Of a DNA stretch of 64,000 nucleotides, positions 44,063-52,892 are shown piece after piece. Both the position numbers and the translations under genes were made by a program. The stretch is from assembly GCF_000244875.1 (NCBI RefSeq), contig NC_016791.1, forward strand, positions 725,501-789,500, given 5' to 3'. Position 1 is the stretch's first letter. Every line of letters begins with the position of its first letter. The stretch is from Clostridium sp. BNL1100. Its GTDB lineage: Bacteria; Bacillota; Clostridia; Acetivibrionales; DSM-1351. Under the pieces are notes generated by a model. It worked only from the letters and a program-made list of their open reading frames with translations. It did not search any database and had not been told where the DNA came from.

Positions 44063-45172
44063 ATGGAAAAAAGAAAAGTGACAATACTCTGCTCAGGTTT
44101 TGGACTTGGGTTGTATATTCCGGGACTTCTTATAGACCGTAGATTACGGGAAAAGGGAGTTTCTACTGAGATAGAAGTATTCGAGAACCTTATTTCAAAA
44201 GATAAGAGGGATGGCATACAAAAGAGCCGGAAAGCATATCACAGTAATTTTGCCGTCGCTTTAATGTCTGCAAGAATGCCTATGGATATTCGTCAGAGTA
44301 TTGACAATGAGCTTGCAGATAAGCTGTTGAAAAGCTGGGCGGAAGAAAACAGAAGGGATTTCATAGTACTGTCGGGGCATTGGCTTCACATAATCGACGA
44401 ATACAGTGCAAGGATAGCACCTGAAGCTGTTAATGCAGAAATACTGTATGTGGACTGCGATCTGCCTCCATCATGGAAAAGCCTTCAGCAGTATAAGCCG
44501 GACTATGGTCTTAATTATAAAGAAGTTTGGTTGTACGATTTTGATAACAGTCAAATTCAGTTCCAGATTCCAATTGTAAATGAAGAACCAATCCCATTCC
44601 TTAAAAGGCCAGAGAGATTTATTATCCATGGAGGAGGCTGGGGAATGGGAACCTATCAGGGGAAAATCCCCGAACTGCAGGAGAAAGGTTTTCAGTTGGA
44701 TATTGTACTGTATGAAATTCAGGAAGCTTCAAGAAAAAAGGAAGTAGACAGATGCTTTATGGTTGACCCTTCATGGCGAGCCTGGAATAAAAATGAAAAA
44801 GGCATTTATGAGTTTCCGCCCTTAGCACAGATAATACCTGATGAAGAGCCCGTATTTGAAAATAAAGAAGAATATCATGAGCTTTTTGATATTACAGAGA
44901 ATACAAAGGCAATAATTGGAAAGCCGGGTGCCGGAACCCTTATGGATTCAATATCTTCTGCAACACCAATGATAATGCTGGAACCCTTTGGCGAGCATGA
45001 AAAAAAGAACACCCGACTGTGGCAACAACTTGGCTACGGAATTACTTACAATGCTTGGAAAGAGACGGATTTCTCTATGGCAATATTGCGAGAGCTCCAT
45101 GAAAACCTTGTAAAAGGCAGAAAAGCTGCTCTTGACTACACAGAGAGCTATAAGTTCAGAAATAGCTTGTAG
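44063..45172 (+). CDS. GT-B fold glycosyltransferase-like protein
   Basis: A 369-residue protein. The N-terminus has a glycine-rich first turn (TILCSGFGLGLYIPGLL). The C-terminal region KAIIGKPGAGTLMDSISSATPMIMLEPFGEHEKKNTRLWQQLGYG resembles the nucleotide-sugar-binding region of GT-B enzymes (GT1/GT28). I infer that it transfers a sugar to the acyl or amino substrate, though the donor is unknown. The ATG at 44063 is nine bases after AAGGAG; a TTG at 44054 is next to the site. Confidence 0.7.
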   Translation: MEKRKVTILCSGFGLGLYIPGLLIDRRLREKGVSTEIEVFENLISKDKRDGIQKSRKAYHSNFAVALMSARMPMDIRQSIDNELADKLLKSWAEENRRDFIVLSGHWLHIIDEYSARIAPEAVNAEILYVDCDLPPSWKSLQQYKPDYGLNYKEVWLYDFDNSQIQFQIPIVNEEPIPFLKRPERFIIHGGGWGMGTYQGKIPELQEKGFQLDIVLYEIQEASRKKEVDRCFMVDPSWRAWNKNEKGIYEFPPLAQIIPDEEPVFENKEEYHELFDITENTKAIIGKPGAGTLMDSISSATPMIMLEPFGEHEKKNTRLWQQLGYGITYNAWKETDFSMAILRELHENLVKGRKAALDYTESYKFRNSL

Positions 45173-45258
45173 AATGGCAGAAATGCGTTACATGAGGTTC
45201 TTCACTTAAAGCAATATTATTTAAGTTTACATAAATAAATTTATGGATGTGAAGGCTT

Positions 45259-45951
45259 ATGCAACAAGAAAAAAGTACATCAAGCGTGAACGGTATGTTG
45301 ATAGTATTCGAGGGAATAAGCGGCTGCGGGAAAAGCGAGAGTGTAAGGGTTCTCAGAAAGTACCTGACCGATAATGGATATAAAACAAGTGTGTTGGAAT
45401 GGAATTCAAATAAGGTAATAAGAAACATAATTAAAGCAATTGACTCCAGAAAATTACTGACACCCGGGATTTACAGCTTTTTTCAATGGGTTAGTTTTCT
45501 TATAGATTACCTTTTTAAAGTCGTTCCGCTTTTAAAGAAAAATTATGTTTTAATTGCTGACAGATACATATATACAGGTTTGACCCGTGATAGTGTAAAC
45601 GGGGCAGGGGGGACAATTGGAGGATTCTTGCACAGGCTTGTTATAAAGCCCGCCATGGTGTTCTTTCTGGATGTAAGCCCTGAAGTGTGTGATAAAAGAA
45701 TTAAAAAAAGAGGAAAAGACCTATTTCACACAAATAAGCTCATCAGGGAAAGCAAGCTTTTGAAAAACAAGGAACTTTATTACCTGACTAAACTAAGGAG
45801 AGAATACTTGTTTTTGTTCAACAGCAAAACAATCCAAAATGAAACCAATATTATTACTGTCAATGAAGATACAGATACTGTAGTAAAATGCGTGAATGAT
45901 TACATTTCAGGCAGAAGGGAGATATATGAATACTTTAAGCCGCTCAATTGA
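45259..45951 (+). CDS. Thymidylate kinase-like P-loop protein
   Basis: A 230-residue kinase fold with P-loop GISGCGKS, the DR motif in IADRYIYTGLTRD, and a lid-type region (KRGKDLFHTNKLIRESK). It resembles dTMP kinase, but its place in a biosynthetic operon suggests a nucleotide- or metabolite-phosphorylating role for the pathway. A housekeeping tmk elsewhere would be expected. It overlaps the start of the next gene by 26 bases. Together with the nucleotidyltransferase and CYTH proteins, it makes a nucleotide-handling set. Confidence 0.8.
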   Translation: MQQEKSTSSVNGMLIVFEGISGCGKSESVRVLRKYLTDNGYKTSVLEWNSNKVIRNIIKAIDSRKLLTPGIYSFFQWVSFLIDYLFKVVPLLKKNYVLIADRYIYTGLTRDSVNGAGGTIGGFLHRLVIKPAMVFFLDVSPEVCDKRIKKRGKDLFHTNKLIRESKLLKNKELYYLTKLRREYLFLFNSKTIQNETNIITVNEDTDTVVKCVNDYISGRREIYEYFKPLN

Positions 45952-47047
45952 CGGAGTACCTCGATACTTTGTACCTTACGTAAATGACTGTTTTCAGAAT
46001 GCATACGGAGCACTTATAGCACACTTTGGGTTGAAACCGGAGTTGATTTTGGCGGATTACCTGTCTTTTATGTATGATGAAGATACAGGGTATATAGGTT
46101 TAAATTATTTACATAAACCCTCACGCTCTTTCGAGTTTTCTGAGGAACAGCTGAACACTTCCCTTGAATACGTCTACTTTCCGGCAGTTACACATTATGG
46201 CAGACATGACAAAAGTGAAGTACAAAAATCGACAGACAACAAAATTAAAATTTCATTATATGTTGAAGACAACCCCCATATAGCTCACGAGAGGCTTATT
46301 GAACTGATAGACACGGGAATCCCTGTGATAACAGTTGTAGACATGTACCATATGAGTTATCACAGTGCCTACCATAAAACTCATGGGGCACATGCCGTTA
46401 TTGTAACCGGATATAACAAGGAAGAGGGATATGTTGAAATTTTCGACAAGTACGGTCTTTCCAAAAGTGATTTTGACGGGAGGATGTCTATAGAAGATTT
46501 AATATGTGCAAGAAAATCCGATAACGATCAGGGTTCATTTACAAAGCCTATCAGGAATATGTGGATGGAAATCAGCAAGGAAGACAGCTTTAAAATAAGT
46601 AATGACAGCTGGAAAAACATTATAGTCGAAAGCTTGACCCGGATGAAGGGCGAAAAGGATATTCTGGGATGTAGATGCGGATTGCCGGCATTGGAGACAT
46701 TCACAAGGGATTTAATATTCAAAAGGTACACTATGCCCGATGATGAATTATTTTCTCTTTTAAGGTATTACAATACGGCATTTAAGCTCGTGTCAAGGAG
46801 CAGGACGAGGTATGTGGTATTTCTCAAGGAAATATCAGCAATGGTTCATGATATAGAGGAAATCTGCCAATGTCTTAAGGATTCTTCAGCGAAATGGGAA
46901 ATCGTATCCAATTTGTCCCTTCGTTTAACCTTAACAAAAAACAAGGACATTATGACCAATATATGCAGGCAACTGGAACTCATAAAAGAAACCGAAAGCC
47001 GTGCAGTTGAAAAGCTTCTTGAATTAAGCTTTAAACAGGAGGCATAA
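45926..47047 (+). CDS. BtrH-like cysteine acyltransferase 2
   Basis: A 373-residue paralogue of the protein at 40175. The candidate Cys is in VNDCFQNAYGALI, the His in AHAVIVTGYNK, and the Asp in FDKYGL. The gene overlaps the thymidylate-kinase-like gene, and ATG 45926 follows GAAGGGA. It lies one base before the thioesterase gene. Conservation of DYLSFMYD suggests the same carrier-protein or acceptor binding as its paralogue, but the C-terminal half differs. Two near-paralogues in one cluster suggest two transfer steps. Confidence 0.75.
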   Translation: MNTLSRSIDGVPRYFVPYVNDCFQNAYGALIAHFGLKPELILADYLSFMYDEDTGYIGLNYLHKPSRSFEFSEEQLNTSLEYVYFPAVTHYGRHDKSEVQKSTDNKIKISLYVEDNPHIAHERLIELIDTGIPVITVVDMYHMSYHSAYHKTHGAHAVIVTGYNKEEGYVEIFDKYGLSKSDFDGRMSIEDLICARKSDNDQGSFTKPIRNMWMEISKEDSFKISNDSWKNIIVESLTRMKGEKDILGCRCGLPALETFTRDLIFKRYTMPDDELFSLLRYYNTAFKLVSRSRTRYVVFLKEISAMVHDIEEICQCLKDSSAKWEIVSNLSLRLTLTKNKDIMTNICRQLELIKETESRAVEKLLELSFKQEA

Positions 47048-47048
47048 G

Positions 47049-47759
47049 ATGGAAGAAATTAAACTGTTTTGTTTACCGTATGCAGGAGGTTCTGCAGATG
47101 TATATGCAAGATGGAGAAATTATTTGAACAGCTCCATAAAGCTTTGCCCCATTGAACTCCCGGGGAGGTCTAAAAGAGCTAAAGACCCATTTTATAAAAG
47201 TATGGGGGAGGCTGTGGAGGATATAGCAAGTATTGTTGAAAATGAAACACGTGACAGTGAGTATGCTGTTTTCGGCCACAGTATGGGGAGTATAATAACC
47301 TATGAATTGATATGCAGACTCTATGAGAAGGGTTTGAAATTACCAAGGCATGTATTTTTTTCGGGAAGATACCCTCCCTGCATTGAAAAGCAGGGAAAGA
47401 ATATGCATTTATTATCTGATGATGGGTTGATACAGGAAGCAGTAAGTCTGGGAGGAATACCTGAAAAGCTTTTGAAGTATACACGATTGGTGGAAAACGC
47501 TGTTAATACTCTTCGTGCAGACTACACAATTCTGGAGACATATGGTCATAATCCCGATATACAGAAATTTGATATTAATATTTCTGTGCTTTCGGGTACA
47601 AATGACGAACTGGCAGCCATTGAAGATATGAAATACTGGGAACAGTATACTGAAAAAAGCTGTACATTTTATAACTTTGACGGTGGGCATTTTTACATTC
47701 ACAATAATGCCGAAGCAATAGTGGAAATTATAAATAATACTTTGGCAGCCACAGAATAG
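47049..47759 (+). CDS. Type II thioesterase
   Basis: A 236-residue GrsT-like alpha/beta hydrolase. The catalytic Ser is Ser78 in GHSMGS; an Asp is in GTNDELA, and His is in GGHFYIH. The N-terminal PYAGGSADVYARW is a family mark. Such enzymes free stalled acyl or aminoacyl thioesters from carrier proteins; here this probably means the ACPs of the cluster. Starts one base after the preceding stop; AGGAGG is in the end of the upstream gene. Confidence 0.9.
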   Translation: MEEIKLFCLPYAGGSADVYARWRNYLNSSIKLCPIELPGRSKRAKDPFYKSMGEAVEDIASIVENETRDSEYAVFGHSMGSIITYELICRLYEKGLKLPRHVFFSGRYPPCIEKQGKNMHLLSDDGLIQEAVSLGGIPEKLLKYTRLVENAVNTLRADYTILETYGHNPDIQKFDINISVLSGTNDELAAIEDMKYWEQYTEKSCTFYNFDGGHFYIHNNAEAIVEIINNTLAATE

Positions 47760-47768
47760 GAGGGACAT

Positions 47769-49019
47769 ATGAACGACAAAATACTCATAGATATTGCAAC
47801 CAAATATGGAACGCCTGTCTACGTTTATGATACTGAAAAAATCATATCTCAGTATACACTGCTCAAGAAAAGTCTGCCCCAAGAATTTGGGATATTTTAT
47901 TCTATGAAGGCAAACCCCCTTATGGGAATATGCCAGTTGTTCAAGAAACTTGGCAGCTGTATTGAAACGGCATCTTCCGGAGAATTGCACACTGCACTTA
48001 CAGCAGGATTTTCACCTGATAAAATCATTTTTACCAGTCCCGGAAAAACATATGAAGAATTGAAATATGCTGTGGAAACAGGCATTTACAGCATCAATAT
48101 AGAAAGTCTGGAAGAAGCAGAAGCAATTAATGAAATAGCAGCTCAAAAAGGTAGGGTAGTAGACATCTCTATACGGATAAATCCTGACTTTGACATTGCA
48201 GGCTCCGGTATTAAAATGTCAGGCGTTGCCTCTCAATTCGGGATAGATCAGATTCATATGGGGAGCGTATTCAATGAATTGAAAACGCTGGCAAACCTTA
48301 ATGTAATTGGGATACATATATATACAGGGACACAGGCGCTAAATGCCCATAGTATTGTTCAGAGTATGGAGCAAATTATAAAGCTTGCATTGGATACCTC
48401 GGAAAAATACTGTTTTAATCTCAAGTTCCTAAACCTTGGCGGGGGCTTTGGTGTTCCTTATTTCAAGGATGACAGTACTCTGGATATGGACATACTCCGC
48501 AATGAATTTAGTGAAATATGGGATAAATACAAGGATAGACTTTCTGATACACAGGTTTTTGTAGAAAGCGGAAGATTTCTTATGGCTGAATCGGGAACAT
48601 ATCTTACAAAAGTTCTATATAGGAAAGAATGTAAGGGGAGAAAATATCTGGTGTGTGACGGTGGTTCAAACCAGCATGCGTCGTCTGCTTTCCTTGGAAG
48701 GCATATTAGAAATAATTTTCCAATGCATATTCTCAATAAGTCAAGCAATGAAGAACAGGTAAATGTAGTAGGCCCTCTATGCACTCCAACAGACGTTATA
48801 GGTCAGAATGTTATGCTGCCCGAAGCTTTTGCAGGAGACATAGTAGCTATTGAAAAGTCAGGAGCTTATGGAATAACACAGAGTCCGGGACTTTTCCTGA
48901 GTCATCCGCTACCGGCTGAGGTTCAGTATTATGAAGGTAGAACATATATTCTCAGAGAAAGGTGGGAAAAAGAAGATTTTATGCTAAGACAAAAGCCTCT
49001 GGATAAAAATCTTCTTTAA
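47769..49019 (+). CDS. BtrK-like PLP-dependent decarboxylase
   Basis: A 416-residue fold-type III PLP decarboxylase related to LysA. PLP-lysine region FYSMKANP, HIYTGTQ, glycine-rich LGGGFG, VESGRFLMAESG, CDGGSNQH, GPLCTPTD and GAYGITQSP are visible. In butirosin, BtrK decarboxylates L-glutamyl-ACP to 4-aminobutyryl-ACP. This gene is next to a BtrJ-like ligase and an ACP, the same set. It differs from the LysA in this window at the HIGS (here HIYT) and EPGR (here ESGR) positions, consistent with a changed substrate. It starts after TAGGAGGG. Confidence 0.85.
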   Translation: MNDKILIDIATKYGTPVYVYDTEKIISQYTLLKKSLPQEFGIFYSMKANPLMGICQLFKKLGSCIETASSGELHTALTAGFSPDKIIFTSPGKTYEELKYAVETGIYSINIESLEEAEAINEIAAQKGRVVDISIRINPDFDIAGSGIKMSGVASQFGIDQIHMGSVFNELKTLANLNVIGIHIYTGTQALNAHSIVQSMEQIIKLALDTSEKYCFNLKFLNLGGGFGVPYFKDDSTLDMDILRNEFSEIWDKYKDRLSDTQVFVESGRFLMAESGTYLTKVLYRKECKGRKYLVCDGGSNQHASSAFLGRHIRNNFPMHILNKSSNEEQVNVVGPLCTPTDVIGQNVMLPEAFAGDIVAIEKSGAYGITQSPGLFLSHPLPAEVQYYEGRTYILRERWEKEDFMLRQKPLDKNLL

Positions 49020-49024
49020 AATGT

Positions 49025-50374
49025 ATGGAAAACGGTTTTAACTTAATAAGCCTTCTTACAACAGAAAGAAGCAAAGGAATCATAGTATGGCTTTGCAATA
49101 TAGGTGCGGAAAAATACTGGAGTAACTTGAGTACAGGGGTTGTTAACAGGCAGGAGGACATTGCCGTAAACCGTATGGAAGAAATGAATCTTCTCCTATG
49201 CAGAGAACAGGATATTATTATTCTTCGTGAAATGCCTAATGAAGATTATCTGGAAAATTTGAAAAAAATGGGTTTTTTTATCCCGACCATCCTATGTCCT
49301 GAAAATGCTGATTTGTTAACACCTATATCAGAGTTGGTACTAAAAGATGAAGATTTACTGAATAAATTAAAAGAGGCAGCGGAAAAAAACAATGATTTGT
49401 ATTTCGTTCCGTATGGAGTCACTCACCTTGAAGAGGAAATTGCCGAAAAGACAGGCATGAGGATAATGGGTGCACCTTCTCATATTAATGCAAAAATCAA
49501 TGACAAGATATTTAACAGAGAAATATCTGAAAAGCTTGGGTTAACTGTATGCCAAGGCAGGGTGTGCAGTTCTGCCGACGAAATCCGGGAAGAATATGAA
49601 AGACTGACAAATAACAAGCCGTTCTTTAGCAAAGTGATTATAAAAGAGCCAAAGGGTGCGTCAGGCAAGGGTTTATACATAGTGGACAGCAAGGAAAAGT
49701 TAGAATCAAGCATAAGGATGATAGCACGGTTCTCCAGGGGTAGGACAGACAGTAAATGGCTTGTGGAGGGCTGGTATGACAAGAAAGGGGATATTAATTA
49801 CCAGATATACGTTTCCCCTGACGGACAGGTAGCTGTCTTTTCTATTAAAGAACAGTTACTGAGAGATACAGTTTACATTGGCTCAAAAATGCCGCCTGAA
49901 CTGGAGCAAAGAGTTCTTGACAGCTATGTGGAATATGGGGAAAAAATAGGAAGATATTTGTATGAAACAGGTTTTACCGGAGTAGCCGGAATTGATTCAA
50001 TTATCACAGAACAGGATGTATGTATTCCTATAATTGAAATTAACGGTCGATTTACATTATCTACTTATATTTCATTTGTAAATCATATTTTGAAGGACAA
50101 AAAAATACTGTCAAGGTACTTCAGACTAACTCCTGAAAAACCGGTGAACTATACCGATATATGCAGCAAGCTGGATAAAGAGGGATTGTTAATAAACCCC
50201 GACACTAAGGAAGGGATATTTGTTTACACCTCCGGTACACTTCCGTATAAGCATCACGACAGCGCTGACTATTGTGTTGGAAGAGCTTTTGCATTAATAG
50301 TCTCTAAATCATGGGAGAAAGTCAGTATACTTAATTCTGAGCTTGATAAGATTATGGAAGCTTACTCAAAATAA
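49025..50374 (+). CDS. BtrJ-like ATP-grasp ligase
   Basis: A 449-residue ATP-grasp enzyme. The nucleotide-binding region (VIIKEPKGASGKGLYIVDS), a WLVEGWYD-type phosphate/adenine segment, and the metal-binding IIEINGRFTLSTYISF at about 335-350 are present. BtrJ couples L-glutamate (gamma-carboxyl) to its ACP with ATP. The flanking decarboxylase and ACP support this role. There is no clear ribosome site: the ATG lies 5 bases after the previous stop, so coupling is likely. The N-terminal 100 residues may be an unusual lid or recognition part. Confidence 0.8.
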   Translation: MENGFNLISLLTTERSKGIIVWLCNIGAEKYWSNLSTGVVNRQEDIAVNRMEEMNLLLCREQDIIILREMPNEDYLENLKKMGFFIPTILCPENADLLTPISELVLKDEDLLNKLKEAAEKNNDLYFVPYGVTHLEEEIAEKTGMRIMGAPSHINAKINDKIFNREISEKLGLTVCQGRVCSSADEIREEYERLTNNKPFFSKVIIKEPKGASGKGLYIVDSKEKLESSIRMIARFSRGRTDSKWLVEGWYDKKGDINYQIYVSPDGQVAVFSIKEQLLRDTVYIGSKMPPELEQRVLDSYVEYGEKIGRYLYETGFTGVAGIDSIITEQDVCIPIIEINGRFTLSTYISFVNHILKDKKILSRYFRLTPEKPVNYTDICSKLDKEGLLINPDTKEGIFVYTSGTLPYKHHDSADYCVGRAFALIVSKSWEKVSILNSELDKIMEAYSK

Positions 50375-50394
50375 TATAAAAGGGGATATGTTTT

Positions 50395-50643
50395 ATGGAA
50401 ATAAAAGAACAGATTATTGCTGTAATTGCCTCAGCTTTAAATATTGAAACTGAACAAGTAAACAGCATATCGGTAGATGAAAACCTTAACAGGGTAGGCG
50501 TCGATTCAGTTAATTTTATCGAAATTATTATTAGTCTGGAAGATAGATTACATATTGTTTTTGATGATGAGGAACTATTGCTGGATAATCTGAATACATT
50601 AAACAAGTTGGAAAAGGTAGTAAGTCAGAAACTTGGAATTTAG
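50395..50643 (+). CDS. Acyl carrier protein 2 (BtrI-like)
   Basis: An 82-residue carrier protein; the serine for phosphopantetheine is Ser38 in GVDSVN. It lies 20 bases after the ATP-grasp gene and is the likely acceptor for glutamate. It differs from ACP 1 in helix II (NFIEIIISLEDRL), suggesting a separate partner set. Strong ribosome site AAAAGGGG. Confidence 0.9.
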   Translation: MEIKEQIIAVIASALNIETEQVNSISVDENLNRVGVDSVNFIEIIISLEDRLHIVFDDEELLLDNLNTLNKLEKVVSQKLGI

Positions 50644-50676
50644 TATTATAGATGACAAAAAGAAGGTGGGAGTAAA

Positions 50677-52227
50677 ATGGGGAAGGCCCTGGATATTGAC
50701 CTGTATAAAAACGGGTTTGATTATAAGAATGTTGACTGCATACAATCTCCGATTGCCGCAGCGACAGGTTATTTTAACCATGACAACTATTTTTATTACT
50801 GCTTTTTACATAGTATTGCAGGAGCTTATGAAAATTACTCGCAGTGCGATCCGTCAGACTATTCCAACAAAATCCTATGCAAATTGGGCTTGGAGCTTAA
50901 AAAAATTGATTGTAGGGGATGTACCCCTGAGGATGTAATATCTATGACAGCCGAGGAAATTTTGTTTGGCAGGCCTGTTATTATGGTTGTAAAATATAAT
51001 TCACTATTTTACAACGTGTATTACAAAAATATGGGTTTCAAGCTTAATCACGGATTACTTGTGAATGAGTTTAATGAGTCAAACAAAACATTTTGTATTA
51101 AAGATCAGCTTTATAAAGACATTTTGGATACTTATAAAAACGCTTTCTTTCCGCTTCATATTACTTTTGACATGCTGAAAGTAATATGGGAGCACTCAAA
51201 CAAACAATTCCGAAGGGAATTAGCCTCGTGTGCGGACAGTATTTACAGTATATATCAGAATGAAGAGGTGAATCTTGATACAAACAAAGCCATTAGTATT
51301 GCATTATCCATGATGGACGACAAAAACGAATTGATAAATATAATAGAAAATTTTGATGGAACTAAGGATTTTGACAACAATATTGTATTTAACAGGCTGC
51401 GTTTCCACGGATGTCTGGAGCCTATATTCCATATACTTTACGAGCAGTGCATAAATAAAAGTCTTGATCTTGCCCGGTTACAGGACACGAAAAAAAAGGT
51501 TGAAAATATTAGAAGCAAAGCAATAAATGCTCTTAGCAAGGCCAGTCGCCGCTGTGATACAATAAGTAAAGAGAGAAAAGATGAGTTGTGCAAAATGGTT
51601 GCCGAAGGAGATAAAATACTCCTGAACCTTATGAAGACTTTAGTTGTCTGCGAATCCGAAAAAAAGCTGAGCAATTATTTTATAGATATAACAGAACATT
51701 ATAACAATCAGGCTTTTGAAAATACCTTGAGGGATGATTCCAGAGCTGATATTACAGGAGAAGGAACACACTATATATTCCAGGATTTAGTGGTAAATGA
51801 GGAATGGAAAAAGGGTGATTTCTGTTTTAATTACAGCTATTTACCAGCTCAGCCTGATAACATAAGTTGTAACGCTCAGGTAATTTGTATACCGGAAATA
51901 AATGCACAATACATCAGTATACTTGGCTGTTCTGAGTTTGGAAGCTATAATGAGAAGCTAGTAATAGAGTATTCTGACGGGTCAAAAAGGGTAATAACTG
52001 CTGACTTTTCGGATTTCTTTCAGCCTCCCATTTATGGGGAAAAGGCTTACTGGACCGGGGCAGCAGCAGAAAGAAGAAATGGCAGGACAAGGTATCACAG
52101 CTTTAATGCAAGGCTATTTGCAAAGAGGTACCGTATAGAACCCGGATGTGTTGTGAAAATACATTTACCTAAAAAAAGAAATGTTCATATATTTGCGTTG
52201 ACACTTACTGACGAGGTGTTTTTATGA
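50677..52227 (+). CDS. Large BtrH-like protein 3 with C-terminal beta-sandwich-like region
   Basis: A 516-residue protein. The N-terminal part (Cys in NVDCIQSPIAAATGYF, His in NHGLLVNEF, then a potential Asp in CIKDQ) resembles a BtrH-like fold but is far from the other two. The C-terminal 170 residues (SCNAQVICIPEINAQYISILGCSEFGSYNE) look beta-rich, maybe for glycan or acceptor recognition. It has a longer middle helical part. Whether it is an active transferase or a binding/scaffold protein is open. It overlaps the CYTH gene by 4 bases (ATGA). Confidence 0.6.
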   Translation: MGKALDIDLYKNGFDYKNVDCIQSPIAAATGYFNHDNYFYYCFLHSIAGAYENYSQCDPSDYSNKILCKLGLELKKIDCRGCTPEDVISMTAEEILFGRPVIMVVKYNSLFYNVYYKNMGFKLNHGLLVNEFNESNKTFCIKDQLYKDILDTYKNAFFPLHITFDMLKVIWEHSNKQFRRELASCADSIYSIYQNEEVNLDTNKAISIALSMMDDKNELINIIENFDGTKDFDNNIVFNRLRFHGCLEPIFHILYEQCINKSLDLARLQDTKKKVENIRSKAINALSKASRRCDTISKERKDELCKMVAEGDKILLNLMKTLVVCESEKKLSNYFIDITEHYNNQAFENTLRDDSRADITGEGTHYIFQDLVVNEEWKKGDFCFNYSYLPAQPDNISCNAQVICIPEINAQYISILGCSEFGSYNEKLVIEYSDGSKRVITADFSDFFQPPIYGEKAYWTGAAAERRNGRTRYHSFNARLFAKRYRIEPGCVVKIHLPKKRNVHIFALTLTDEVFL

Positions 52228-52892
52228 AAAAGGGAAAAAATATAGAAGTTGAGAAGAAATACGTAATTGATGCACAGAATAGTCTTCTTTTCCATAAAGT
52301 CCGGACTGAGTTTTCAGACTTTATGAAAAGTTTCAAGGCAGGGGACATAAAAGTAAAAGACAGTGCTGATGATTATTTTGATACTGACAGTGGAGACTTG
52401 TACAGACAGAATATAATACTTAGAATTCGAAAGGATAATAAAAGAAAGCGTATAACAATAAAAAAGGATATTCCTGATGAAACCGTTAGCGGTAGTGACG
52501 GGCAGCTGGCAAGATTTGAATATGAAAAAGAGATTGATTCTGAGAATATAGAAGATAATTGGGAATTATTAAAAATATATTGCACGGAACTTACTGAAAG
52601 ATTCCAACCAAAGGATTTTAATAAAGTTATCAGGATTGAAAAAAACCGTGAGAAAATACTGTTTTCGCAAGATGAATTTTCAGTTGAAGTCGCTTTTGAC
52701 AGTGTTACTTATGTAAACCTAAAAAACAATGTATCAAAAAAAGAATATCAGATAGAAATTGAGCTGAAATCAGATTACGCTCATAGAGACAGACTAAAGA
52801 CAGTAACGGATGAAATGGAAAAGAGATATGAGTTTCTTAAACCCAACTATGAATCAAAGTATAAAAGGGCAGTGAATTTGACCTGCATTTAA
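52224..52892 (+). CDS. CYTH-domain (triphosphate tunnel metalloenzyme) protein
   Basis: A 222-residue protein with the N-terminal ExExK motif (IEVEKKYVI), which defines the CYTH fold, followed by the expected charged strands (LRIRKDNKRKRITIKKDI). CYTH enzymes bind or hydrolyse triphosphates or cyclise ATP. Its gene overlaps the previous stop, so it is part of the operon. With the nucleotidyltransferase and the thymidylate-kinase-like protein, it may handle a nucleotide-activated intermediate. It is the last gene of the run. Confidence 0.8.
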   Translation: MKKGKNIEVEKKYVIDAQNSLLFHKVRTEFSDFMKSFKAGDIKVKDSADDYFDTDSGDLYRQNIILRIRKDNKRKRITIKKDIPDETVSGSDGQLARFEYEKEIDSENIEDNWELLKIYCTELTERFQPKDFNKVIRIEKNREKILFSQDEFSVEVAFDSVTYVNLKNNVSKKEYQIEIELKSDYAHRDRLKTVTDEMEKRYEFLKPNYESKYKRAVNLTCI

